A stretch of 64,000 bases of DNA from assembly GCA_942491735.1 (NCBI GenBank), contig CALOCN010000014.1, positions 806,001 through 870,000 on the forward strand. Reading direction: 5' to 3'. The translations under genes were made by a program, and so were the position numbers. The stretch is from CALOCN01 sp942491735. Its GTDB lineage: Bacteria > Eisenbacteria > RBG-16-71-46 > JABDJR01. Positions within the stretch are counted from its first letter, which is position 1; every line of letters starts with the position of its first letter. The notes below the pieces were generated by a model. That model was given only the letters and a program-made list of their open reading frames with translations. It searched no databases and was not told where the DNA came from. Below, piece by piece: positions 1 through 8,263 of this stretch.

Positions 1-1549
1 TGGCCATGTTGGGGGTCATGCGGGTCGCGTGCAGCAGGGAGGAGATGTTGAAGTGGTTGTTGGCGATGACATTCCAGACCAGCAACCGGTGTTGTCCCAG
101 GAGTTCCAGGGAAGGGTGGGTCGCGGGGCGATTGAAATCGCCGTCACCGTGGACCTCGTGCTTGGCGAATCCGTCCGGGAAGCGCCCGGAGCCCTCGAAC
201 AGGGTGGCCCAGAAGGCGTCGTTCTGCGGATCGCTCGGCGTCCCCACGTTGCGCGCGTCGTCGACCCAGAGGACCTCGTTCTCGAACGACATCCGGATGG
301 AAGTGAAACGGAAGCGCTCCGTGGTGTGACGGCCCAGATCGTCCCGCACCTGCACGTACAGGGAATGGGGGCCCGGATCGGTGAAGAGGACGTCCGGCAC
401 GATGGGGTGGTTGGTCCACGGGGACCAACCGTCTTCCTGGTCGGGATTTTCCAGGTCGACGCCCCAGCGGATTCCCTCGCAGACCCCACCATAGGATTCC
501 GCGGAGCAGTGCACGGTAAACCGGAGGGACGTGGTGTTGGACACTTCGGCGAGGGAGGCCTCTCCCGCCGCCGGCTGCAACGCCCCCAGGGCGGGTTCGG
601 AAATGGAAACGCTGGGACCGCGAACGCTGGAGCTGGTCGTGAAGCCGAAGACATTGCGACCCAACTCCAGGAACGGTTCCACCGGTCCCGCCTCGTCCAC
701 CGCCACCACGGCGAAGTAGTATGCAATGTCGTCCCGCAGCGAGAGTTCGATCCGGGGCGAGAGGGCGGATATTTCGATCCACTCCGACGGGTCCGCGAAC
801 TCATCCAGGGCCGGGGCATCCAGCAGCTCCGTCTGCAACGCCTCCTTGGTGGTGGTGATCAGCTTGTAGCGGTAGCCGGAGGGTCCCCGCGGATTGTCGG
901 GGTCGTTCCCGTGGGGCACCACGCTGATCTCGCGCCCGGTGACCAGGCTTCGCGCCGAGATCCGCGGCGAAGCGATGACCGCGCTCGGGGTGACGGTTTC
1001 CGCGGTGGCGGCGATGCGGGCCGGAACCGACCTCAACCCGTCGTTGTCCACCGCCCGGATGTAGATGGCGTGCATCCCGGTGAAACGACCGGTCGGGTTC
1101 CCATTCGCGTCGGTTTCGGTGTCCGGAGTGGTCAAGGTGAACGTGCGTTCGGTTTCCTGGGTGTGGATCCAGTCGAAGGTCACGGTGCGGCCGCCCACGT
1201 CCTTGCTGACCCGGGTGCGATCGGGTCCCCCGTTGGTGCCCGGAAGGAAGATCTCGCTGATCGTCGGATCATCGGCGATCGGCGAGCCCAATTCGGCTTC
1301 GCTGAACTCGGGAGGAGGGTCCACCGCGATCCGGTAACCGGTCACGATCCCGTCGTGGTCCGCGGCGGTCCAGGTCGCGTGGAGCCGGAAGGGGTCGCCG
1401 GGCGACACGGTGGAGCCGGTCAGGGTCAGGGATGGGGGGGTGGGGAGGATCTCGAAATCCTCGGATTGCGATGAGCAGCCGGACACCAGGGCCACGCAGA
1501 GGCATGCGAGGCCTGTCCACGGCGCGATTGAGGGGAAGGCAGCCGTCAC
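1..1549 (-). CDS. Secreted lipoprotein with fibronectin-III/Ig-like repeats (3' end off the window)
   Basis: The frame is open from a GTG at 1549 to the left edge (about 516 codons seen), so the C-terminus is missing. The N-terminus is a lipoprotein signal: a hydrophobic stretch ending in the lipobox LVSGC. After it come beta-rich segments typical of FN3/Ig-like modules, such as FRLHATWTAADHDGIVTGY, IYIRAVDNDG and YYFAVVAVDEAG, then SLYVQVRDDLG further in. No catalytic motif is visible. Such proteins are common surface lipoproteins in FCB-type bacteria, and binding or adhesion is only a guess. It is divergent from ffh; the 114 bp between them hold a small GC hairpin (1573-1588) and a TATAGA box (1600-1605). 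Any + strand reading of this region is an antisense shadow. Confidence 0.8.
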   Translation of the reverse strand, partial: MTAAFPSIAPWTGLACLCVALVSGCSSQSEDFEILPTPPSLTLTGSTVSPGDPFRLHATWTAADHDGIVTGYRIAVDPPPEFSEAELGSPIADDPTISEIFLPGTNGGPDRTRVSKDVGGRTVTFDWIHTQETERTFTLTTPDTETDANGNPTGRFTGMHAIYIRAVDNDGLRSVPARIAATAETVTPSAVIASPRISARSLVTGREISVVPHGNDPDNPRGPSGYRYKLITTTKEALQTELLDAPALDEFADPSEWIEISALSPRIELSLRDDIAYYFAVVAVDEAGPVEPFLELGRNVFGFTTSSSVRGPSVSISEPALGALQPAAGEASLAEVSNTTSLRFTVHCSAESYGGVCEGIRWGVDLENPDQEDGWSPWTNHPIVPDVLFTDPGPHSLYVQVRDDLGRHTTERFRFTSIRMSFENEVLWVDDARNVGTPSDPQNDAFWATLFEGSGRFPDGFAKHEVHGDGDFNRPATHPSLELLGQHRLLVWNVIANNHFNISSLLHATRMTPNMA

Positions 1550-1663
1550 GACGCCGGTCCTTTCGGGAGGATGAGCCCCCGCGGGCTCCGCTAGAGCAGT
1601 ATAGACAATGTCACTCCGGTCGGCTCGCAAGACCGGGGGGCGGCCGTCTGCTAGGATTCCAGC

Positions 1664-2986
1664 ATGTTCGAACAACTCTCCTCCAAATTCGACGATGTGT
1701 TCCGCAAGCTCTCGGGACGGGGCTCGCTCACCGAGGACAACATCAAGGACGGCCTGCGCGAGGTGCGGCGGGCCCTCCTTGAGGCCGACGTCAACTTCAA
1801 GGTGGCCAAGGACTTCGTGAAGTCCGTGGAAGCCAAGGCGGTAGGCCAGGACGCGGTGAAGGGGATCCGTCCCGCGCAACAGATCGTCAAGGTCGTGCAC
1901 GAGGAAATGGTGGCGCTGCTCGGCGGCACCCATCGTGCGCTGGCCCAGGCCCCCCACCCGCCGCTGGTGGTGATGGTGTGTGGGCTCCAGGGATCGGGGA
2001 AGACCACGTTCTGTGGGAAGTTGGCTCACCGTTTCATCAGGAAGGGCAAGCGGGTGCTCCTGGTGGCGGCGGACATCTATCGCCCCGCGGCCATGGACCA
2101 GCTCAAGATCGTCGGCGATTCGATCGGCGCCGAGACCTACATCCGTCGCGACGAGGACGCGGTGAGCATCGTCACCGGGGGAGTCAAGGAGGGGTCGGAC
2201 CGGGGCTTCGATCTGGTGATCCTGGATACCGCCGGTCGGCTCCACATCGACGACGACCTCATGGTCGAGCTGGAACGGATCAGGAGTTCGGTGAGCCCCC
2301 ACGAGACCCTGCTCGTGGTGGATGGGATGACCGGTCAGGATGCGGTCAACGTCGCCCAGACCTTCTCGGAGCGCATTACCTTCAACGGCGTGGTCCTGAC
2401 CAAGATGGATGGGGATGCCCGAGGCGGCGCAGCCCTGAGCGTGACCCACTTGACCGGGGTGCCGATCAAGTTCGTGGGAGTGGGGGAGAAGCCGGAGGCC
2501 CTCGAGGAGTTCCACCCGGATCGCATGGCCTCGCGCATTCTCGGCATGGGGGACGTGCTGACCCTCGTCGAGCGGGCCCAGGATGTGGTGGACACCGAGT
2601 CGGCGATGAAGATGGCCGAGAAGCTGCGCAAGGAGCAGTTCACCCTCGAGGACTTCCTTACCCAGCTGGAGCAGGTGAAGAAGATGGGGCCGTTGGAGGA
2701 CATCCTCAAGATGATCCCCGGAGCGGGCAAGGCGATGAAGGGACTCACCGTGGACGACAAGGCGCTGGTCCATATCCAGGCCCTCATCCAGTCCATGACC
2801 CCGGCGGAGCGCAGTCGCCCCGAAATCATCAACGGCTCCCGCCGCAAGCGCATCGCCAAGGGCGCCGGGCGAACCGTGCAGGAGGTCAATCAACTCCTGA
2901 AACAGTTCCGGGACGTGCAGAAGATGATGAAGATGATGAAGGGACGCAAGGGCATGATGCCCAAGATGCCCCTCCCTTTCGGCTAG
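1664..2986 (+). CDS. ffh: Signal recognition particle protein Ffh (SRP54)
   Basis: GTPase of the signal recognition particle. It binds 4.5S RNA and signal sequences of nascent membrane proteins and docks with FtsY. The 440 residues are the usual length. The N-domain occupies about residues 1-90. The G-domain carries the P-loop GLQGSGKTT (about 107-115), DTAGR (188-192) and TKMDGD (246-251). The M-domain, from about 300, contains the RNA-binding segment around SRRKRIAKGAG and a methionine-rich tail (MMKMMKGRKGMM). It heads the conserved cluster ffh-rpsP-khpA-rimM-trmD-rplS, although a 341-bp gap with a terminator-like hairpin separates it from rpsP. The ATG at 1664 fits the family start (MFEQLSSKF). 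Confidence 0.98.
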   Translation: MFEQLSSKFDDVFRKLSGRGSLTEDNIKDGLREVRRALLEADVNFKVAKDFVKSVEAKAVGQDAVKGIRPAQQIVKVVHEEMVALLGGTHRALAQAPHPPLVVMVCGLQGSGKTTFCGKLAHRFIRKGKRVLLVAADIYRPAAMDQLKIVGDSIGAETYIRRDEDAVSIVTGGVKEGSDRGFDLVILDTAGRLHIDDDLMVELERIRSSVSPHETLLVVDGMTGQDAVNVAQTFSERITFNGVVLTKMDGDARGGAALSVTHLTGVPIKFVGVGEKPEALEEFHPDRMASRILGMGDVLTLVERAQDVVDTESAMKMAEKLRKEQFTLEDFLTQLEQVKKMGPLEDILKMIPGAGKAMKGLTVDDKALVHIQALIQSMTPAERSRPEIINGSRRKRIAKGAGRTVQEVNQLLKQFRDVQKMMKMMKGRKGMMPKMPLPFG

Positions 2987-3106
2987 GCCGGATCTGCCGT
3001 CTCCCGTCGCCGCCCGGGCCGGGGATGGGCGCTGATGCCTAAACGATTGTCATATAGCAGTTTATCGTCGCAGGTGCTCCCGCCCGCCCCAGGGTTCCCG
3101 GGTCCT

Positions 3107-3148
3107 GGGGGCCGGCCGGAAGGCCGTCCTTGGCCCCCTTCCACTTTT
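3107..3148 (+). terminator. Terminator-like branched hairpin after ffh
   Basis: Within the 341-bp gap 2987-3327, a 7-bp GC stem (3107-3113 with 3132-3138) encloses a second 4-bp hairpin with a GGAA loop (3114-3125). It is followed by a short pyrimidine/T-rich run (ttccactttt). It would separate ffh from the ribosomal operon. The rest of the gap holds no convincing gene; the rpsP promoter must lie in its right half, but no clear -35/-10 pair could be fixed. Confidence 0.45.
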
Positions 3149-3327
3149 CGTCCCGCCATCCATGTGTTACGATCGCGCGCCGTTTTTCGTACGGGACAAA
3201 CCGTTCTTGTGGGACCCCGAAATGCCCATGTGGCCGTAGATTACGTCCCACGCCACATTCCCGCGATGCCGCCGATCTCCATCCGTGAGGCTCGGCGTGA
3301 ACAAGGCGTCGCAAGGAGAGACATCGA

Positions 3328-3777
3328 GTGCTCAAGATTCGACTCAAGCGAGCCGGGTCCAAGGGCCGTCCTTTCTACCGCGTGGTCGTGATCGACTCGC
3401 GTGAGAAGCGGGACGGTCGCAGTGTCGAGGACCTTGGCTACTACAACCCACTCACCGATCCGGTCGCCTTCACCGTGGACCGCGAGCGCGTGAGCCATTG
3501 GACGGAGCGGGGAGCCCAGCTCACCGATTCCGTGGCCAGCCTGCTGCGCCGTGAGAACACGGGGCTGCAGACCGAGCGCAACACCGAGGCATTCACCGTG
3601 GAAACGGCGGAGGACCGCAAGGCCCGTCGGATCGAGCGGGAGAAGGTCAAGGAAGAGCCGGCCGCCGCCGTCGCGGTCGCGGAGGCTCCGGAGGCGGAAG
3701 CCGCGCCGGAGACGGAAGCCCCGGCTGCGGACGCCGCGGCCGAGGCTGCGACCGGGGACGAGAAGACCGAGGGCTGA
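3328..3777 (+). CDS. rpsP: 30S ribosomal protein S16 with long acidic Ala/Glu-rich tail
   Basis: S16 is a structural protein of the 30S body. The first ~85 residues match the family: MLKIRLKRAGSKGRPFYRVV, then SREKRDGRSVEDLGYYNP. The start is GTG at 3328, preceded by AAGGAGAG. At 149 residues it is much longer than the usual 80-95. The extra ~60 residues (about 90-149) are low-complexity Ala/Glu/Pro and acidic (EEPAAAVAVAEAPEAEAAP), probably disordered. rplS at the other end of the operon has a similar tail. khpA follows after 4 bp. Confidence 0.97.
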   Translation: MLKIRLKRAGSKGRPFYRVVVIDSREKRDGRSVEDLGYYNPLTDPVAFTVDRERVSHWTERGAQLTDSVASLLRRENTGLQTERNTEAFTVETAEDRKARRIEREKVKEEPAAAVAVAEAPEAEAAPETEAPAADAAAEAATGDEKTEG

Positions 3778-3781
3778 TCCG

Positions 3782-4015
3782 GTGCGTGACCTCGTGACCT
3801 ATCTCGCACGGAACCTCGTCGAGAAACCGGACGACGTCCAGGTGCGGGAGGTTGCCGGGGAGCGGGCGCAGGTCTACGAGATCCGGGTTGCCGGGTCGGA
3901 TCTGGGAAAGCTGATCGGCAAGCAGGGACGGACCATCCGGTCCGTACGGGCCCTGGTCAGCGCCGCGGCAACGCGTCAGGGCAAACGGGCCCTGGTCGAG
4001 GTCGTGGATCCGTGA
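3782..4015 (+). CDS. khpA: KH-domain RNA-binding protein KhpA
   Basis: A 77-residue single KH-domain protein (KhpA/YlqC family), nearly always located between rpsP and rimM. The KH signature is visible as GSDLGKLIGKQGRTIRSVR (about residues 41-59), where GKQG is the RNA-binding GxxG loop. In Gram-positive bacteria KhpA with KhpB binds many transcripts and affects cell elongation; the role here is inferred from family and position. The GTG start (3782) lies 4 bp after the rpsP stop, indicating one transcript and likely translational coupling. Confidence 0.93.
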   Translation: MRDLVTYLARNLVEKPDDVQVREVAGERAQVYEIRVAGSDLGKLIGKQGRTIRSVRALVSAAATRQGKRALVEVVDP

Positions 4016-4037
4016 CGTTGTTCCTCTCCCGGGTCTG

Positions 4038-4553
4038 ATGTCGCGCGACGTCGCCGTGGGGCGAATCATCGCAGCGCACGGAATCCGGGGTGAGGCGGTG
4101 GTGGTGCGATTCGGCGAGGCCGAGTCGATCATGGCGCCGGGGTCGGTGCTCAAGGGTCGTCGGCACGGCGCGGAAATGACATTGGAGATCGAGCAGTCCC
4201 GCCGGCACAAGTCGGCCTGGCTGGTGTTTTTCAAGGACGTGAGGGGTCGTGACGCGGCGGAAATGCTGCGGGGGACGGCCCTCTTCGTGGATTCGTCGGT
4301 CCTGCCTCCCATGGAGGATGGGGCCTACTACCACTTCGAGCTCGAAGGGCTGGAAGTGGTCACCGAGTCCGGGGATCGGTTGGGGCGGGTGGACGAGGTG
4401 TTGGAAACGGGCGCCAACGACGTGCTGAGCGTGCGGGGGGCCCGGGGCGAGATCCTCATCCCGGTCATCGATTCGGTGGTGCAGGAGATCGATCGCGAGG
4501 GCGGACGCATCGTGATCACTCCGTTGCCCGGTTTGATTCCGGAGGACGCGTGA
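4038..4553 (+). CDS. rimM: 16S rRNA processing/ribosome maturation factor RimM
   Basis: RimM binds S19 in the 30S head and helps mature 16S rRNA. The protein has 171 residues, the usual size. The N-terminal RimM barrel has VGRIIAAHGIRGEAVV (residues 7-22), and the C-terminal PRC-barrel has YYHFELEGLEVVTESGDRLG and GARGEILIPVI. It sits directly upstream of trmD, with which it overlaps by 4 bp (GTGA), as in many genomes. Confidence 0.95.
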   Translation: MSRDVAVGRIIAAHGIRGEAVVVRFGEAESIMAPGSVLKGRRHGAEMTLEIEQSRRHKSAWLVFFKDVRGRDAAEMLRGTALFVDSSVLPPMEDGAYYHFELEGLEVVTESGDRLGRVDEVLETGANDVLSVRGARGEILIPVIDSVVQEIDREGGRIVITPLPGLIPEDA

Positions 4554-5317
4554 GCCTCCGGGTCAATGTGCTGACGGTCTTTCCCGGAATGATCGAGTCG
4601 GCCCTCTCCGAGGGCATGGTTCGAATCGCCCGGGAAAAGGAGGTCCTCGACCTCAACGCCGTGGACATACGTGCTTTCGCGGAGGATGTGCATCGCAGTA
4701 CGGACGACTCTCCCTATGGAGGGGGAGCCGGCATGGTGATGCTGATCGAGCCGATCGTCAAAGCATGGCGGTCCCTGGAGATCCCGGAATCCGGGAGAAC
4801 CATCGTCGCCAGTGCCAAGGGTCGGCCCTTCACGCAGGAATTGGCCCGGGAGTGGGCCTCGGAGTCGTCGATCACGTTTGTTTGCGGCCGGTACAAGGGC
4901 GTGGACGAGCGGGTGATCCCGATTCTGGAGGCCGAGGAGGTCTCGATCGGGGACTTCGTTCTCGCGGGCGGCGAGCTTGCGGCGGCGGTGATGATCGAGG
5001 CGGTGGCCCGGCTCTTGCCGGGTGTCCTCGGTGATGTCCAGTCCGGCGCGGAAGACAGTTTCGAATCGGGGCTTCTGGGGTATCCGGACTACACCAGACC
5101 CGAGTCGTTCGAAGGGCACGCAGTGCCCAGCGTTCTGCTCTCGGGCCACCACGCGAGGATCGCGGCGTGGCGCCGGGAACAGAGATTGAAATCGACACTG
5201 GCCAGGAGACCCGATCTCCTGGAACGGACACAGCTGACGGAGAGTGATCGCAAGATCCTCGATCGGCTACGGCGCGGGGGCGTCGGGCCGCGGATCGAAG
5301 AGAGGAACCCATCATGA
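4550..5317 (+). CDS. trmD: tRNA (guanine(37)-N1)-methyltransferase
   Basis: SPOUT-class methyltransferase that puts m1G37 into tRNAs and so prevents frameshifting. The 255 residues are canonical. The N-terminal motif is VNVLTVFPGMI; the SAM trefoil knot is recognisable in SPYGGGAGMVM, FVCGRYKGVDERV and IGDFVLAGGELAA; the tRNA-binding segment is LLGYPDYTRPESFEG. The GTG start overlaps the rimM stop (GTGA), and its own stop overlaps the rplS start (ATGA), so the three genes are translationally coupled. Confidence 0.98.
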   Translation: MSLRVNVLTVFPGMIESALSEGMVRIAREKEVLDLNAVDIRAFAEDVHRSTDDSPYGGGAGMVMLIEPIVKAWRSLEIPESGRTIVASAKGRPFTQELAREWASESSITFVCGRYKGVDERVIPILEAEEVSIGDFVLAGGELAAAVMIEAVARLLPGVLGDVQSGAEDSFESGLLGYPDYTRPESFEGHAVPSVLLSGHHARIAAWRREQRLKSTLARRPDLLERTQLTESDRKILDRLRRGGVGPRIEERNPS

Positions 5318-5817
5318 AAGCGTTGAACCGCGTCGAGCGCGACAGTTTCAAGGAATCCATTGCCGAGTTCTCCGTCGGTGACACCGTGAAAGTGCACGTC
5401 AGGGTCAAGGAAGGTGGGAAGGAACGCCTTCAGGTGTTCCAGGGCACCGTGATCGGGCGAAGCGGCGGCGGCGTCCAGGAGACGTTCATCGTGCGCAAGA
5501 TCTCGGGGAACATCGCGGTCGAGCGAATCTTCCCCTTGCACTCGCCCTCGATCGAGCAGATTGAGCGCGTGCGTCAGGGCCGCGTCCGCCGTGCCCAGCT
5601 CACTTACATGAAGGACCGCCGTGGCAAGCGGGCCCGGGTTGGCGAGTTGCGGGCCGACTCCAAGGCGGCCGCCGAAGCACTCAGCGAGCGCAAGGAGCGT
5701 CGGCGTCTGCGCAAGGTCGCAGCCGCCCCCCCGGCCGCCGATGGTGCCAAGGCCAAGACTCCCGAGGCCCCGGCCGAGGCCGCACCGGCCGAAGCGGTCG
5801 TGGAGGCCAAGGAGTAG
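5314..5817 (+). CDS. rplS: 50S ribosomal protein L19 with C-terminal Ala-rich extension
   Basis: L19 lies at the 30S-50S interface. Residues 1-~115 are typical: GDTVKVHVRVKEGGKERLQ, FQGTVIGRSGGGVQETFIVR and ERIFPLHSPSIEQIE. The usual length is about 115-130; here 167. The extra C-terminal stretch is a basic helix (SERKERRRLRK) followed by an Ala/Pro/Glu tail (EAPAEAAPAEAVVEAKE). This resembles the tail on S16 in the same operon. It is the last gene of the operon and is followed by a strong intrinsic terminator. Confidence 0.97.
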   Translation: MKALNRVERDSFKESIAEFSVGDTVKVHVRVKEGGKERLQVFQGTVIGRSGGGVQETFIVRKISGNIAVERIFPLHSPSIEQIERVRQGRVRRAQLTYMKDRRGKRARVGELRADSKAAAEALSERKERRRLRKVAAAPPAADGAKAKTPEAPAEAAPAEAVVEAKE

Positions 5818-5852
5818 GCGCCTGCGGTGCCGCATCCTACAGAGCGTTTGCA

Positions 5853-5883
5853 GGGGCTCCGGAGACGGAGCCCCGTTTTTTTT
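5853..5883 (+). terminator. Rho-independent terminator of the ribosomal operon
   Basis: A perfect 9-bp stem-loop, ggggctccg-gaga-cggagcccc, immediately followed by gtttttttt. It lies 36 bp after the rplS stop. Confidence 0.92.
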
Positions 5884-5904
5884 ACCCGATTTGGATTTCG
5901 GCTC

Positions 5905-6137
5905 GGGCTGGGGGTAGCCGACCGCAAATATTAAGACTATGTTAAGTGTAGCCGTAGGGCGCTTGGGCTTCGCTGGGGAGCCTGGCTTGAGCTACCTGCG
6001 GCTCATGTCTACCCTCGCCCAGCCTGGCCATCCCCCAGATTGACTCGCGAGGAGATGGCCGAACGGGGTCCCGGACCTAGTTTCTAGCCCGGGCGCACCT
6101 GCGCTCCGCCCGAAGTCCAGTCGGGTCCCCGTTCGGC
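5905..6137 (+). other. Highly structured intergenic element (candidate ncRNA or leader)
   Basis: The 438-bp gap between rplS and the DUF4382 gene has no gene but several long-range inverted repeats. Stem A is 5905-5908 with 6017-6020 extended by 5912-5917 with 6009-6014. Stem B is 6026-6032 with 6054-6060 (ggccatc/gatggcc). Stem C is 6058-6068 with 6127-6137, 11 bp perfect, continued after one mismatch by 6070-6073 with 6122-6125. B and C share three bases and therefore compete. No hallmark of tmRNA, RNase P, SRP RNA or a known riboswitch was recognised. It could be a trans-acting RNA or the long 5' leader of the lipoprotein gene at 6256. Confidence 0.35.
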
Positions 6138-6255
6138 AACCCCACCAGATGTCGATATTTCGACGATCCAGTTCCATCTATTGCACGGCCTTTTCTGTTA
6201 GGTAGCTTGGACTCCGATTGATAAACTTCTTGGGTCTCTCTAGGAGGTCCTCATC

Positions 6256-6927
<672 letters not shown>

Positions 6928-6973
6928 GGCGTCAAGAACCGCGGTAGCGCATGTCGCAAGAAATTGTTTGAGA

Positions 6974-7004
6974 GGGTCTCGGGTCAAACCGAGGCCCTTT
7001 CTCT
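6974..7004 (+). terminator. Rho-independent terminator after the DUF4382 gene
   Basis: A 9-bp stem gggtctcgg/ccgaggccc (6974-6982 with 6989-6997; one G-T pair), loop gtcaaa, then tttctctct. It lies 47 bp after the stop codon. Confidence 0.8.
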
Positions 7005-7439
7005 CTGGAAAGAATGCTTCTCATTCATGTCCCGGGGAACAGACACTTGTCCGTGATTGGTGACGGTGCGGGGTAACTCCAGCGTCGAGAAACAGCTTAT
7101 GGCCCCCCGCGGCTGGGGGTGTCAACGGACGGTGACCATCCCCGCGCAGGCGTCACGGTGTTTCATTTCGAACCGCCGATCCAACTCGTTTGCCAATCAT
7201 CCGTTGCGTCATTGCCCCCAAGATCCTCCCAATCCCACGCCAAAAAACCCCATCCAGCCGTATGCATGCTACGTATCCGACTCCCAAGCAAGTGTTGAGC
7301 GATTGGCGAGTGTCCGAGTCTTTCACTTTGTTCGATTCTTCTAAGGAACTGCGTTCAAAGGGGCTAGCATCAATAGTGTCGAAGTTGGATTAAGCAGCTT
7401 CGCATGTGCTTGCAGCCAGTTCGGGCATCAGACAAGCCC

Positions 7440-7455
7440 CGGCATGCTGTTTGCA
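7440..7455 (+). promoter_or_regulatory. Sigma-54 (-24/-12) promoter candidate for the Tad pilin genes
   Basis: The 740-bp gap 6928-7667 contains cGGCATGctgtTTGCA. The GG and GC elements are separated by exactly 10 bp, as in the sigma-54 consensus TGGCACG-N4-TTGCW; 10 or more of the 12 fixed positions match. A transcript would start near 7467, giving a ~200-nt leader before flp. No -35/-10 pair of comparable quality was seen. The rest of the gap (7005-7439) shows nothing else I can name. Confidence 0.55.
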
Positions 7456-7521
7456 TAATGAGTGAGTCCCGGAGCCCGGAAGGTATGTCCATCCCGACAA
7501 GCCCTCCATCCGGGTAATCAG

Positions 7522-7579
7522 GTGATCCGCAATTCCTGAACCAAACCTTTGGTGCGGTTCGGCGAGGATCAGATCACCG
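7522..7579 (+). promoter_or_regulatory. Hairpin in the predicted flp mRNA leader
   Basis: An outer stem, ggtgatc/gatcacc (7522-7528 with 7573-7579), encloses an inner stem, gaacc/ggttc (7539-7543 with 7557-7561). It lies in the presumed 5' leader of the first pilin gene, about 90 nt before the start codon. Function is unknown; mRNA stabilisation of a highly expressed pilin is one possibility. Confidence 0.35.
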
Positions 7580-7667
7580 GGCCGGAGGTTCGGGTTTCTG
7601 ACTACCGCTCCCGCATCTCGGTCCTACTGCAAAAGAACCCGAAGGACGTATCAGAAAGGAGAAGTCC

Positions 7668-7832
7668 ATGAATTCTCTCAGGAACCTGCTCAAGCAGGAT
7701 GAGGGCCAGGACATGATCGAGTACGCGCTTCTTGCCGCGTTCATCTCGATTGTGGCCATTGCCACCATCAAGCTCATCGGGCCGCTGGTTTCCACTATCT
7801 ATGGGAACGTGCAGGCGGCGCTCGCTCCGTAG
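7668..7832 (+). CDS. flp: Flp-type pilin subunit 1
   Basis: A 54-residue type IVb pilin precursor. After the short leader (MNSLRNLLKQDEGQ), processing would leave the pilin with the characteristic DMIEYALLAAFISIVAIATI segment, in which the Glu after the cleavage site and the Tyr are the Flp hallmark. The C-terminus is very short, as is typical. The RBS is aaaggag. It is the first gene of the Tad locus and is likely the major, most strongly transcribed subunit, because a terminator-like hairpin follows at 7967-8023. Confidence 0.93.
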   Translation: MNSLRNLLKQDEGQDMIEYALLAAFISIVAIATIKLIGPLVSTIYGNVQAALAP

Positions 7833-7966
7833 TTCGATGAGAGGACGCTTCTCGATGGAATCCAACCTTGATCCGCGTGACCTCGGCGCTTCGGGAAACT
7901 TCCCGGGCCCGGCTTCGCGTGGGTCTCTGGGAGAGGTTCCGCAGGATGTTGTTCCTCGGGACTCGT

Positions 7967-8023
7967 TCCCTCCCAGCCACGATGAAACTGCCCTCCAGTA
8001 CACGTGGTTGGGAGGGACTTTTT
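7967..8023 (+). terminator. Terminator/attenuator between the two Flp pilin genes
   Basis: A 15-bp stem with one G-T pair (7967-7981 with 8003-8017), a 21-nt loop, followed by cttttt. It lies 134 bp after flp1 and 55 bp before flp2. It should end most transcripts after the first pilin and allow lower expression of flp2 and the downstream assembly genes by read-through. The rest of the 246-bp spacer shows no other feature. Confidence 0.7.
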
Positions 8024-8078
8024 CCCGAATCGAGCGTTTCCGCAGTGACCGTTGGCTTCGAAAGAAAGGAATCACACC

Positions 8079-8243
8079 ATGAAAACCCTACGTGCATTTT
8101 GGACCCGCGATGAGGGCCAGGACATGATCGAGTACGCGCTTCTGGCCGCCTTCATCTCCATCGTGGCCATCGCCACGATCAAGCTGATCGGCCCCCTGGT
8201 CGCCACCACCTACACCAACATCCACACCGCGATCACCCCGTAG
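8079..8243 (+). CDS. flp: Flp-type pilin subunit 2
   Basis: A second 54-residue Flp pilin, same length as the first. The two share the leader end DEGQ and the following membrane segment, and a DNA stretch of over 30 bp is identical, so this is a recent tandem duplication. The C-termini differ (VATTYTNIHTAITP here; VSTIYGNVQAALAP in copy 1). The ATG at 8079 is chosen because of the RBS aaagaaagga and because it gives the same leader length as copy 1; an upstream in-frame start would add nine unlike residues. Confidence 0.9.
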   Translation: MKTLRAFWTRDEGQDMIEYALLAAFISIVAIATIKLIGPLVATTYTNIHTAITP

Positions 8244-8263
8244 GGGGATCGCCATCGTACGAG

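Noticed and set aside
29..1474. A 481-codon + strand reading frame at the left edge
   Set aside because: It is antisense to a lipoprotein frame that has a GTG start, lipobox and FN3-like protein content; the + reading is Arg/Gly/Val-rich without any domain.
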